Shown: in pieces, positions 54,481-64,000 of the stretch
Layout: each line of letters opens with the position of its first letter
Position numbering within the stretch: the first letter of the stretch is position 1
Assembly (NCBI GenBank): GCA_002007465.1
Contig: LNAC01001206.1
Location: 203,910-267,909 of the forward strand
DNA: 64,000 bases
Source of the DNA: Ailurus styani
Taxonomy: Eukaryota > Chordata > Mammalia > Carnivora > Ailuridae
Direction: 5' to 3'
Program-made: the position numbers and the translations under genes
The notes under the pieces: model-generated
What the model was told of the DNA's origin: nothing
The model's input: the letters and a program-made list of their open reading frames with translations, nothing else
The model's database searches: none

Positions 54481-55109
54481 GAAAACCAGCTAGGTGAAGT
54501 TATTTTGTGGACTTCTTCAATCCAAACTTGAGTATGATAAACAGGCTCACCAATGCCCTTCTCTGTTCATCACCAAACACTTTTCCCACAGCCTCTCAGA
54601 TTTTCTACATCATTCATGTATTTCACCCCCAGGAGCTCGCTTTGACTTATCACTGACATAAGATATGAGACCAAAGATTTCCAAATGAACCTACATCAGG
54701 TTGAGGATGCCTCCCAGAAAGTGCTTGGACTAGATGCTGCTACCTCCTTTCCCACAATTACTGACCTCACTTAAGCCCGGAGTTTATCAGACACAACAAA
54801 ATCATATTCCTATATTTGTAACATTACAAAATCCAACAATTTCTATTTCATTCTCCTTACATCTAAAATGCTGAGATTCCCAACTTCCAAACTTATCTAT
54901 TTTCATTAACTGAAAACAAAACAATGGCCCCTTCTCTCCCTATATCCCCTCGAATTTCAGGGAAGAGCTTCTATCTTAATTAAATTGTTGTTTGTCTTAC
55001 CACACCCTTGTAAAGGGAATTGGTCTGTGACCTGAGGCGAGTAGCTTGTCCTGAACTTATTTAACCCCATGTTAGCTGCAGAAGGCTGTTCTTTCACACT
55101 GTAGAGCTT
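54481..55109. other. Unassigned sequence
   Basis: About 630 bp. Nothing recognised. Confidence 0.4.
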
Positions 55110-55122
55110 TGCCCTCACTCTT

Positions 55123-55330
55123 TTTTTTAAAGATTTTATTTTTTTATTTTTTATTTTTTTAAGATTTTTTTAAAGATTTATTTATTTGAGAGAGAACACA
55201 AACAGGAGGAAAGGGAGAAGCAGGCTTCCTGGTGAGCAGGGAGCCCAACATGGGGCTCGTTGCCTGGACCCCAGGATCATGATCTGAGCAGAAGACAGAG
55301 GCTTAACCAACTGAGCCACCCAGGAGCCCC
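55123..55330 (-). mobile_element. CAN SINE with duplicated tail
   Basis: Antisense SINE whose T-rich tail contains AAAGATT three times with long T/A runs (55131-55185). Duplication TGCCCTCACTCTT / TGCCTCACTCTT at 55110-55122 and 55331-55342. Confidence 0.93.
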
Positions 55331-55342
55331 TGCCTCACTCTT

Positions 55343-55813
55343 AATTGGCTTCCTCTCAGGTTTCTCTTGGCCACCTCGGTGAATCTATTTTCCATCAAAC
55401 GGATGGAGCGACATTTCCTGTAAGCACACTTCCCATGCACACCTGTCCTCCTGTCTTTTCCCTTCCACCCATCCCTGCCATACAGCTGCTCCCATGGTCA
55501 GGCCACCCCTTCCCCCTTCCTGAACACCAGCACCACCAAGAGTCCTGACCTGCCCTCCGGCAAGCTTTCCACCTTTTCACTGAGGCAGGATCCTTTCTGC
55601 CTGCCTGTCTTCCTCCTTTCCTTTCTTCCCTTCTTCATTCTCACCCTGAGAAAGATAACACAATGTCTCTACCAGACCAACTGTGACCACAAAAATATTT
55701 AATAATATGTAAAAAATTTTAATATAAAGAAACATTTACATTGCATTTAACACATAAAAATACTTTCAGGTTAAAGAAAAGAAACACCTATTGTACATTT
55801 TTCTCATTTACAG
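55343..55813. other. Unassigned C/T-rich then AT-rich sequence
   Basis: About 470 bp. The 67- and 61-codon ORFs reflect composition. Nothing recognised. Confidence 0.4.
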
Positions 55814-55821
55814 AAACTCTT

Positions 55822-56034
55822 TTTTTTTTTTAAGATTCTTATTTATTTGACAGAGAAAGAGCGCAAGGAGGGGGAGCAACAGGCAGAGGGAAAGGGAGAA
55901 GCAGACACCCTGCCCCTCCCCCCTGCCAACAACCGAGCAGGGAGCCCAATGCAGGACTCGATCCCAGGACCCTGGGATCATAACCTGAGCTGAAGGCAGA
56001 TGCTCAACTGACAAAGCCACCCAAGCTCCCTACC
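55822..56034 (-). mobile_element. CAN SINE with internal insert
   Basis: Antisense SINE; a C-rich stretch of about 20 bp (CCCTCCCCCCTGCCAACAAC) is inserted between the body and the GAGCAGGGAGCC block. Duplication AAACTCTT at about 55814-55821 and 56035-56042. Confidence 0.9.
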
Positions 56035-56042
56035 AAAACTCT

Positions 56043-56754
56043 TATAATTACAAAATTACCAATGGAGTTTTAGGAAGTTATAGCTCTAAGCGATGTTTCA
56101 GGTACTTCAATAATAAGTTGATAAAAAGGTTTTATTTATACGCATTTTAGAGAACAGCGATGTACCAAGGCCATGAAGTTGTGCATAAACACCCAATGCC
56201 CACCCCTCTGAAGCATGGACTCCGCAAGGTGTACACCTCCAGGGCTCAGCCCAACATCTCTCTCTCCACCTGCTCAGGGCTGCACCTCCCAGAACAGAAA
56301 AGTGCTAAAGCCAACATGCATATGACCCACAGTTCACCCCAGGGTGACCTACAAAAGCAAAGGCAAGTGTTTAGAAATTAATACATATAAACAAAAAAGG
56401 GAAAAGTTTCAGATGTGGACAGTTTCATTGAGACCCTGCCAAGCAGAACCATCTGCATGACTTTTATTCCTGTTAAAACGAACAGCTGGAGGGTCATGGC
56501 TAATCACGCTGCCCTGAGAAATCGTCAATGGCCCTGTAGGCTCTGACCACCTCGGCAAATGTTTTCTTGAGGTACTCAGTCCCTCAGTTCCAAGCACAGA
56601 AGAGCCTGTTCTCTTTATTTCCAATGCTGAAGAAGTGGGAACATTTTCCCCTGAGGATCCAGAGAAACAGTGATTTGATCCTGTATTTACAAGATCAGCT
56701 GAGAAACCAGTAGAGTCCCTGAAAGTTGTGCTCTGTGGTGGAAATCAAAGTTGG

Positions 56755-56788
<34 letters not shown>

Positions 56789-57185
56789 CCATCAAATTGT
56801 TTCAGAATCTGGAGTGTATGAAGTGGTCACACCTCCCATGATGAGTGATGAGAGGAAATGACAATTTGGATTTCAAGAGGAAAAACATCCAACCTCATTA
56901 GTGTTCAAACTATTACTCACCTTAGCGTAGTTTCAGTTAAGAAACACAAGTGTGGGGGAAAAAAAAGTACAAGTGTGCAATGGTGCCAACTCGGTGTGCC
57001 CCATCCCTTCCAGGGGCCAATGTGGGCACAAGGAGGCTGGGAAGTAGGGCTCTGTGTGGCCACTAGTCCTCTCAGTTTACCAAAGCACCCACATCAGGCA
57101 GAAAACTGGCTTGTTTCACAAGAAGAGACAAATTCTCTGATGCATTTGCCAATATGAGAATTTTGTAATGCTCTTTAAAAATTAA
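56043..57185. other. Unassigned, with (GA)n at 56763-56788
   Basis: About 1.1 kb. The ORF at 56858-57157 (99 codons) and its neighbours show no recognisable domain. A (GA)13 run is the only repeat seen. Confidence 0.35.
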
Positions 57186-57196
57186 GCGCACTATGG

Positions 57197-57398
57197 GGGA
57201 GCCTGGGTGGCTCAGTTGGTTAGGCATCCGCCTCTTGATTTCAGCTCAGGTCATGATCTCCAGTCAGGAGACCAAGCCCTGCACTGGGCTCCAGTGTCAG
57301 CGGGGAGTCTGCTTGAGATACTCACTTCCTCTCCCTCTGCCCCTTCCCCTGCTCATGTTCTCTCATGATCTCTCTCTCTAAAATAAATAAATCTTAAA
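57197..57398 (+). mobile_element. CAN SINE
   Basis: Sense SINE of older subtype: GGGGAGCCTGGGTGGCTCAG, CCTGCACTGGGCTCCAGTGT, CTCATGTTCTCTCATGATC, AAATAAATAAATCTTAAAA. Flanks AAAATTAAGCGCACTAT / AAAATTGAGTCCACTGC are a degraded duplication. Confidence 0.92.
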
Positions 57399-57639
57399 AA
57401 GAAAAAAATTGAGTCCACTGCAATTGTCATTTGACTTTCCAGACAAAGACTCTGGAATCCATACGTGGTTCATATTAAATGGGGAAAAGTTAACAATATA
57501 CATATGGGCAAAATAAAATGGGGGAGGGTCAGAGCCCTATATCCCTAGCGTATTACTCTTGAAATAATTACAGTACCATTTTATGTCATTGTTTTTAATT
57601 ATTAATTTTATAATAATGACTGAGTCACATTAAGTTTCG

Positions 57640-57815
57640 GGTAGTGGCAGGTGCTCCCTATGTTAGCCCGTTCAAAGTCTCAGTAATCAGAAAGGTGGGT
57701 ATTATGATCACCTGCATTTTATGGATGAGGAAAGAGGGCTGCTGGAGTCAGGGACTAACTTCCCCATGGACACCCAGCGAGGATGTGTCAGGGTCCGAAC
57801 TCAGAAGCAGGTCCA
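57640..57815 (-). mobile_element. MIR
   Basis: TTCAAAGTCTCAGTAATCAG, GGTGGGTATTATGATCACCT, CATTTTATGGATGAGGAAAG, CCAGCGAGGATGTGTCAGGG in antisense order; nearly full length. Confidence 0.72.
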
Positions 57816-58285
57816 ACTGGAGTCATCTGGTCTGGATCCCTGCCTGAAGTCAGGGCTGTGCTCAGCCTAAGCTACAGCACAGATCAAATGAAAATACAGT
57901 GCTGTGGTGGCTTCCCCTCTGCAGCCAGCAGACAAGCAGGCCAGCAAAAGAAAGAGCAGGGAAAAACAACTCCCATGGCTACTGTGGTACCGTAGGACAG
58001 ATGGCAAGAGTTAAACCACAGACACACAGGCCATTTAGAAACTGATCAACACTTTTCCTTTGGAGACAGCTTCCCCCTATTCATGGGACACAGCGCCGTT
58101 CATGTGGAAGGAATAAAGAGCAAAGAGGCTCAGCAGACCATCCGTGGAAGCAGCCCACCTGTAGCGTGCACACACGTGTGTGTGTGTGTGTGTGTCCCTG
58201 CACTCACTGAAAACAGTGCAGACACTCCCTGCAGCTCTGCTTTGCCCCCTACGGAGAACCTCAACTAAAAAAAAAAAAAAAAGAG
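57816..58285. other. Unassigned, with (TG)n at 58176-58195
   Basis: About 470 bp ending in an A17 run. Apart from the (TG)10 repeat nothing is recognised. Confidence 0.4.
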
Positions 58286-58289
58286 TTCT

Positions 58290-59390
58290 GGAATCACAAA
58301 GTACTTAAGAAGCATGAACAACATGAAAAGGAGAAAACAAATAGAACTCACGCTCAGAAGATAAAGCCATCAGAAAAAGACATGCATAATTCACATCCTC
58401 CAGGAGAGCGTTCAATACCTTACGTGATATTAGACTGTTCTGAAAAAAGAATCAGTTAACGACCACGAAAGAAATCACATAGCTGTTGAAGTAAAAAGTC
58501 AACAGGTATTTAAAACTAAGGAGAAAAAAGGAAAAGAAGGCCAAAGCTGAAGAGTGCATTACTGAACTGAAAGGTAATACCAAGCAATGACAGCAAAATG
58601 GGGCATTAGGGGATAACGAGTATAAAACCAATTAAGGGAATTGCAGAGAAGAGACAGACGTGCCAACAGCCACGTGGAGGAAGTCGCAGGTAGGAAGGGG
58701 AAGGTTCGGGGGGACACAGCAGGTGACGTCAGCGCCAGATGAAAATCGCCCCCCAAAAGAAAGCCAGCATTGAAAGGGCCCTCCAGTGCTGAGCATTTGA
58801 TGGGATAAAGAAAACACTTAGACCATCACCTTGAAACTTGAAAACGTCAAGGACACATACATCATTAAAGACCAATCAAAAAGGGTAACAGCTTCGCGAC
58901 AAAGGAATGAGCATCAGATGGACATAGATTCTCATCAGCAAATCTGGGTACAGGAAGATAATGGGACGATCTCCTTAAAGTGCTGAAGGAACAGAGTTTT
59001 GAGTCTAGAACTCTGTATTCAGCAAAACTATCGCTTAATGGGGAGGATGACATAAAAGCATTTTCGGGGACAGGAAGAATCAGTTTACACCCACAGATGG
59101 CCACTGGCAGATCCCAAGGGATCAACTCCAACATGAGGACTGGCCCACAAGAAGACTGCTGAACAAACAAAGCAGTGATTACCACTGGTTAACCACGCTC
59201 TGGCGCCAACTCAGGGGATTTCGGCAAAGAAGGGAGTAGGGGAGGGAGTCAACCTGCCCAGATTTTTGTCTTCTTTTTGTCTGCGGGGCTTAGTGTGGAA
59301 AGGAAAAGGATACACGTACTGATGCAGTCTCACCTCTGTTAAGGGAAAAAAACAGTATGTGTAATTCACAATTTAAAAGTACCCTCCAGA
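58290..59390 (+). mobile_element. Ancient L1/HAL1-like ORF1 region
   Basis: AAAGTGCTGAAGGAACAGAG, GAACTCTGTATTCAGCAAAA and CTATCGCTTAATGG resemble the ORF1 C-terminal domain (VLKEQ..RTLYSAKLS) of old L1. An A- and G-rich segment upstream would be the coiled coil, and 3'UTR-like text follows directly with no ORF2, which is the structure of HAL1. Translation is broken in every frame. Confidence 0.55.
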
Positions 59391-59394
59391 AAAA

Positions 59395-60390
59395 TAAGTT
59401 TACACATAATAAGTTTCAAAAACCCAAGGAAAAATATGGAGAGAAAACTTGAAACAACAAGAGGATAATCTATGAAAGTAAATATTGATAAGTTGGATTT
59501 TGTTAAAATTAAAAATGTGTTCTGGGAAAGACACTTAGAGAATGAAAAACAAGCCACAGACTAGGAGGAGAACTTTGCAAAACATATCTGATAAAGAATT
59601 TCTATCTAGCATATATAAAGTACTATTTAAACTCGACAATAAGAAAACACATAACCTGAGTTACAAAATGGCGCTTCACCGAAGAAGATATACAGAGAGT
59701 CAGATAAGCCTATGAAAAGAAGCTCCACATCATGGGTCAATAAGGAACTGCAAATTAAAACAACTATTAGAATGGATAAAATCCAAAACACTGAGGACAC
59801 CAAATGCTGGTGAGGATGTGGAGCAACAGGAATTCTTACTTACTGCTGGTGAGAATGTGAAATGCTTCTGCCACTCCGGAAGGCAGTTGGGCAGTTTCTT
59901 ACAAAATTAAATATACTTTCATTATATGATCCAGTTTACCCAAAGACATTGAAAATTTATGTCCACACACAAACCTGCACACAGATGTTTATAGCAGGCT
60001 TATTCATAATGGCCAAAACTTGGAAGCAACCAAGATGTCCTTCAGTAGCTTAATGGACAGATAAGCTGTGGTACATCTAGACAATAGGACTTTCCTCAGG
60101 GATTAAAAAAATAGTAGCCATCAAGCCATGAAAAGACATGGGCAAATCTTATATGCATATCACTGAGTGAAAGAAGCCAATCTGAGAAGGCTACATCCTG
60201 TAGGATTTTCCAACCAAATGATGTTCTGGAAAAGGCAGAACTATGCAGACAATGAAAAGATCAGCAGTGGCTAGGGTTGGAGTCAGGGGAGGATGAGACT
60301 GTAAGGCAGTGACACTATTGTGTGATACTGTGATGGTGGCTGCATGTCATTATGCATTTGTCACAGTGCTGACCTCACCGTGAGACACCA
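59395..60390 (+). mobile_element. Old L1 ORF2 3' part and 3'UTR
   Basis: Sense L1M-type text: TTGGATTTTGTTAAAATTAA, GCATATATAAAGTACTATTT, AACTGCAAATTAAAACAACT, TTACTGCTGGTGAGAATGTG, AGATGTTTATAGCAGGCTTA, CACTGAGTGAAAGAAGCCAA. The same family hosts the LINE-1 at 35.7 kb. Confidence 0.9.
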
Positions 60391-60667
60391 CAGCACCGAG
60401 TTCAGAGTTGGCAGAGACGTCACCACATCCGAGATGTCCTCTCCCCTGCCTCAGCACGATACTGCTGGCATTGGCCTGGTTTATATCCTGCCAACATTAT
60501 CGCTCTGCATAAAAGAACCTGGACGGCAGATGTGGAACTATGGACTCCCTCTCCTACCCTGAGTATCTTCAGTCATACCCTTCAGCCATGCTCACAAAGC
60601 CAAGACTTCTACTGAAATATATCAGAGACAACAGCGCTCTCCATTATACAGATGCAAAGACTGAGTC
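60391..60667. other. Unassigned sequence
   Basis: About 280 bp. Nothing recognised. Confidence 0.35.
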
Positions 60668-60681
60668 AAATCATACCCCTA

Positions 60682-60868
60682 GGGGCGCCTGGGTGGCTCA
60701 GTCTGGTAAGCATCTGCCTTCAGCTCAGGTCATAATCCCAGGGTCCTGGGATGGAGCCCCACATCGAGCTTCCCGCTCAGCAGGGAGTCTGCTTCTCCTT
60801 CTCCCTCTGCCTGCTCCTCCCCCTACTTGTGCTCTCTGTCAAATAAATTTTTAAAAATCTTTAAAAAA
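60682..60868 (+). mobile_element. CAN SINE
   Basis: Sense SINE (GGGGCGCCTGGGTGGCTCAG). Duplication AAATCATACCCCTA, 14 bp exact, at 60668-60681 and 60869-60882. Confidence 0.96.
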
Positions 60869-60985
60869 AAATCATACCCCTAAAGCAAAACAAAAACATG
60901 CCCCTGGTACGAGATATCAGACTACTAACGACCACACAAGAATCATCTCCATTACCCAGCCTCATCAATGTTAAAAGAAATTCCT

Positions 60986-61202
60986 GGGGCGCCTGGGTGG
61001 CTCAGTGGGTTAAAGCCTCTACCTTCGGCTCAGGTCATGATCTCAGGGTCCTGGGATCAAGCCCCACATCGGGCTTTCCGCTCAGCAGGGAGCCTGCTTC
61101 CTTCTCTCTCTCTCTGCCTGCCTCTCTGCCTACTTGTGATCTCTCTCTCTCTCTCTGTCAAATAAATAAATAAAATCTTAAAAAAAACTTATTAAAAAAA
61201 AG
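60986..61202 (+). mobile_element. Young CAN SINE
   Basis: Sense SINE with A box TGGCTCAGTGG and B box GGATCAAGCCC. Duplication AAAGAAATTCCT at 60974-60985 and 61203-61214. Confidence 0.96.
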
Positions 61203-61214
61203 AAAGAAATTCCT

Positions 61215-61388
61215 AAAAACTCAGAGTACAGGAACAATCTAAAGAGCCCAGCTACATCCTTTGTAATAAAACCTACTTTGTCTTCTCAACAAGACCCAGG
61301 ACCACTGACAGCCTGATAGTGTTTGAACACGGCCCTTGGGTTATTTTTACTTTGTGTTTACTTTCTCCATTTCTGGGGGACACACTAA
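61215..61388. other. Unassigned sequence
   Basis: Short gap between two oppositely oriented SINEs. Nothing recognised. Confidence 0.35.
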
Positions 61389-61403
61389 GAGGGAAACATT
61401 TTT

Positions 61404-61595
61404 TTTAAGATTTTATTTATTTATTTGACACACAGAGAGAGATCACAAGTAGGCAGAGAGGCAGACAGAGAGAGAGAGGAGGAAGCAGGCTCCCTGCAGA
61501 GCAGGGAGCCCAATGCGGGCCTTGATCCCAGGACCCTGAGATCATGACCTGAGCCGAAAGCAGAGGCTTTAACCCACTGAGCCACACAGGCGCCC
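61404..61595 (-). mobile_element. Young CAN SINE
   Basis: Antisense SINE; duplication GAGGGAAACATTTTT, 15 bp exact, at 61389-61403 and 61596-61610. It faces the sense SINE at 60986-61202 tail to tail. Confidence 0.96.
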
Positions 61596-61610
61596 GAGGG
61601 AAACATTTTT

Positions 61611-61916
61611 AAAATGTGTTTCTTTAAACAACTCAACTCCACTCCAATTACTGATTGGCCTCTGGGAAGAGGAGATCTGCACCGAGATGCCCACTGGTTG
61701 TAAAAGAGGTTGTTATCTGGGCAGATGAGATTTGCCGGCTGCTCGCTTTAGACTGCACAGCACATGGCCAGAAGTTCATTTAATCATAAATTGCATGTAC
61801 CTCACATTTGAAGATCCTCTCTGTAAATATTGACCGATGATGATCTCAGACGACAATCAAGTGAGGAGGTTTTATTAGATGTTAGGTTCAAAGAAACACA
61901 ACAGAATTTTGCAATT
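61611..61916. other. Unassigned sequence
   Basis: About 300 bp. Nothing recognised. Confidence 0.35.
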
Positions 61917-62365
61917 CAGTAACCCTTACCCCTTATCCACAAAGACACATTCCAACACCCCCAGTGGATGCCTGAAACTGTGAATAGCACTGAGTCCTAT
62001 GTATACCGTGTTTTTCCTAAACACACATACATACTTGTGATAAAGTTAAATGTATAAATTAGGCACAGTGAGAGATTAATAACTACTAATAAACAGATCA
62101 ATATACTATAATAAAAGTGATGTGAATGTGGCCTCTGCCTCAAAACCTCCCCCTTCTTCTTATGATGATGTGGGATAACAAAAAGCCCATGTGATGAGAT
62201 GAAGTGAGGTCAGTGACGCAGGCATTGTGACGTAGTATTAGGCTACTGCTGACCTTCCGCCGATTGGCCAGAACGAGGATCATCTGTTTCCAGATGGCAT
62301 TTTGACTGCTGGTGACTGAAACTGCTGAAAGCAAAACTGAAGACATGTGGGGGGGAGCCCTACTG
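61917..62365 (+). mobile_element. MER44/Tigger-type DNA transposon
   Basis: Starts CAGTAACCCTTACCCCTTAT and ends GGGGAGCCCTACTG, imperfect terminal inverted repeats. Inside: CCCCAGTGGATGCCTGAAAC, GTATAAATTAGGCACAGTGA, GACGCAGGCATTGTGACGTA, GGCTACTGCTGACCTTC and GACTGAAACTGCTGAAAGC, the known order of the MER44 (Tigger7-related) nonautonomous family. No transposase frame. The right flank is TA; the left flank is TT, probably mutated. Confidence 0.78.
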
Positions 62366-62479
62366 TACCATGAGCCAGTTAATTTTCAGAATAAACTTAA
62401 GGTGGATCACCTAGATTGGGCCCAAGAGAGATCTTCACTAAGTGTAAAAGAAAGACAAAATAACCCTGAAAAAAATATT

Positions 62480-62610
62480 GGAGGAGTGGAAAGTCACGGG
62501 CTCTGGGCTGTCGCTGTCCCTGGAACACTGGGCAAGTTGCAGAATGTAACTCTCCACAGCCTGGGTTTCCTCCCCTAGGAAGGAGGGTGCTGGGCTCCCA
62601 ATTTTATTTC
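62480..62610 (+). mobile_element. MIR fragment
   Basis: AGTCACGGGCTCTGGGCTGT, ACTGGGCAAGTTGCAGAATG, CTCTCCACAGCCTGGGTTTC follow the sense MIR 5' half. Confidence 0.6.
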
Positions 62611-62671
62611 TGGAAGTCTGCAGTTCCATGAACAGTCAATCACAAATGTTTGGACAAGATCATCTATGCAG

Positions 62672-62889
62672 GGCGCCTGGGTGGCTCAGTGGGTTAAAGC
62701 CGCTGCCTTCGGCTCAGGTCATGATCCCAGGGTCCTGGGATCGAGGCCCACATCGGGCTCTCTGCTCAGCAGGGAGCCTGCTTCCTCCTCTCTCCTCTCT
62801 CTCTGCCTGCCTCTCTGCCTACTTGTAATCTCTCTCTGTGTGTCAAATGAATAAATAAAAAAAAATCTTTAAAAAAAATAAATAAAAAA
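62672..62889 (+). mobile_element. Young CAN SINE
   Basis: Sense SINE with the most canonical head here, A box TGGCTCAGTGG and B box GGATCGAGGCC, A-tail about 55 bp with T/AAAT interruptions. Duplication AAGATCATCTATGCAG, 16 bp exact, at 62656-62671 and 62890-62905. It sits at the 5' edge of the next DNA transposon. Confidence 0.97.
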
Positions 62890-62902
62890 AAGATCATCTA
62901 TG

Positions 62903-63206
62903 CAGAGTTGTCCAAGATACATACACCCTCTTAAATTTTCTAGTAGCCACACTAAAAAAAAAAAAAAAAAGTAAAAAGAAACAGAAAATATCTGGAATAA
63001 CATATTTAACTTAACCTATCCAAAATATTATTTCAATATAAAATAAACATAAAACATTACTAATGAGATGGCTCAGATTCTTTTTCCGTAGTAAGTCTTC
63101 AAACTCCAGTGTGCTTCCTACACTTCTGAGCATGGTTCAGTCTGACTCACTCCTCAAGTGTTCAGGAGCCATTTGTGGCTAGTGGCTACCATCTGGGACC
63201 ACACAG
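62903..63206 (+). mobile_element. hAT-type nonautonomous DNA transposon
   Basis: CAGAGTTGTCCAAGATACAT at the left, then TTTTCTAGTAGCCACACTAA, GTAAAAAGAAACAGAAAATA, ATGAGATGGCTCAGATTC, CATTTGTGGCTAGTGGCTAC and a CACAG end. I recognise this as a common mammalian hAT-like MER element but do not assign a number. An A18 run lies at about 62954-62971. Confidence 0.6.
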
Positions 63207-63229
63207 ATCTAGAAAGTCACCTTCGACTT

Positions 63230-63470
63230 CAATAACGTCTGACTCTCTGAGTATTGCTGACACTCTGCCAAGTATCTGGGCTCTCAAAGGACAAATAATG
63301 GACAGGCAAAGATGGACAGACTTCTCTACCTGCCTGGTTCCATCTCTACACCTTGTCGATTCCAACTCGGCTGTTCCCACAGTCATTCCCTCTTTGTATC
63401 TCTGGTGTTGTCCTGGCCCAGGCCCTCATTATTTCTCACCTGGAATATTGTAATAGTCTCTAACTGTGTA
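63230..63470 (+). mobile_element. L2 fragment
   Basis: CCCAGGCCCTCATTATTTCT, CACCTGGAATATTGTAATAG and TCTCTAACTGTG are the sense L2 words near the end of its ORF2. Confidence 0.72.
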
Positions 63471-64000
63471 CTGCATTTGTGATCTTCACTGATCCCTGGT
63501 GTTTACACCCAGGGCCCACATGGGTGCCTTCCCTTCCAGAACACTGGCCCACACTCCAACATCTGAAAATCAGACAGCGGAAGAGTTAAATAGAGTTGAG
63601 TAGATGCATTTCCAAACATCCGGAAGCGTCGACACAGACATGAAGGAGGATCCAGGGAGCATCTTTCTAATAGTCTCACCAGCGCCAATGCACAGCATGG
63701 GTATGTGGGGAAGGGGTGGCGGGGGGGTGGGGCACAACAGAAACACCCACACTATCTCCCACCCTCAGCAATTTGGTCAGTGACACTCAGCTGCTGCGAT
63801 TCCAGAGGACAAGGAGTCACTTTGTTGGTCTTCTAGATAAACAGTAACTACCCCTTTGGGGGTCCAAAGATAAAAAATTCTGTAGAGGTAAAACCAAAGT
63901 TCAATTTCCCCAGTGCTTCAGAATAAAGAAAACACAAAGAAAATGGAAAAGAGTCTTAAATAAGGATAATCGCTATGTGGCTAAAAATAGTTCATAAGAG
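63471..64000. other. Unassigned, with a G-run cluster
   Basis: About 530 bp to the window end. The G-rich tract 63707-63732 is the only notable element. No gene or repeat recognised. Confidence 0.4.
63707..63732 (+). repeat. G-quadruplex-type motif
   Basis: G4, AA, G4, TGGC, G7, T, G4: four G runs with short loops, a strong G-quadruplex pattern on the + strand. Confidence 0.8.

Noticed and set aside
60986..61202. tRNA-like A and B boxes in SINE heads
   Set aside because: The heads derive from a tRNA but lack a foldable full cloverleaf and are followed by SINE body and A-tail. They are not tRNA genes.

Overview
The window is nuclear DNA of a carnivoran mammal. The main evidence is about 28 copies of the tRNA-Lys-derived CAN SINE. 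Their heads carry GGCGCCTGGGTGGCTCAG, an A-box-like TGGCTCAGTGG and a B-box-like GATCGAGCC, followed by a CT-rich stretch, an AAATAAAT run and an A-tail. The recurrent CTCTGCCTACTTGTGATC stretch in the younger copies makes me think of a mustelid or other caniform, but that is inference from memory, not proof. LINE-1 copies of carnivore type and older mammal-wide repeats (L2, MIR, MER5A, MER44/Tigger, MLT1) agree. I found no host protein-coding exon, rRNA, tRNA gene or CRISPR array that I can support. The window reads as intergenic or intronic DNA built mostly from retrotransposons.

Layout. 1-4170: the 3' two thirds of a young LINE-1, entering at the window edge between ORF1 and ORF2. Its ORF2 is open over about 1,271 codons except for one TGA at codon 224. 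4668-5890: a 5'-inverted (twin-primed) LINE-1 with target-site duplications. 6250-10145: ancient L1 and L2 broken up by SINEs, including a tail-only insertion at 8048-8083. 10145-15490: mostly unique sequence. 15500-20880: old L1 and L2 fragments, an (AC)n microsatellite and a nested pair of oppositely oriented SINEs at 18150-18582. 20880-34150: unique sequence with MIR, L2, MER5A and SINE copies, and an LTR-like element near 30974-31268. 34150-34799: a second twin-primed LINE-1. 35691-40165: a LINE-1 that still has its 5' end (YY1-type motif) but has decayed ORF1 and ORF2, a deletion of about 2.4 kb removing the reverse transcriptase, a SINE in its 5'UTR and a GGAA microsatellite tail; it sits inside an older L1. 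40610-50370: mostly unique sequence with a long L2, SINEs, MER5A and an MLT1-type LTR. 50640-52290: ancient L1 sequence containing a palindromic AT-rich repeat (51389-51560) and a possible old LTR. 53300-64000: L2, old L1/HAL1-like, MER44/Tigger and hAT fragments with a cluster of young SINEs.

The pieces do not form a pathway. The functional link is parasitic: CAN SINEs and the short A-tailed insertions carry LINE-1 hallmarks (A-tails, 10-17 bp target-site duplications, TTTT/AA-type sites), so they were presumably mobilised by LINE-1 ORF2 protein of the kind encoded at 63-3878. Order of insertion can be read from nesting: ancient L1/L2/MER5A first, then the 35.7-40.2 kb LINE-1, then SINEs inside these, then a SINE inside a SINE.

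No new system was found in the sense of a novel gene cluster. The best leads are the single-stop LINE-1 ORF2, the palindromic AT-rich repeat, the nested SINE hairpin, the twin-primed LINE-1 copies, and a 157-codon antisense ORF in the LINE-1 5'UTR. Family names come from recognition by eye; no repeat-database search could be run.
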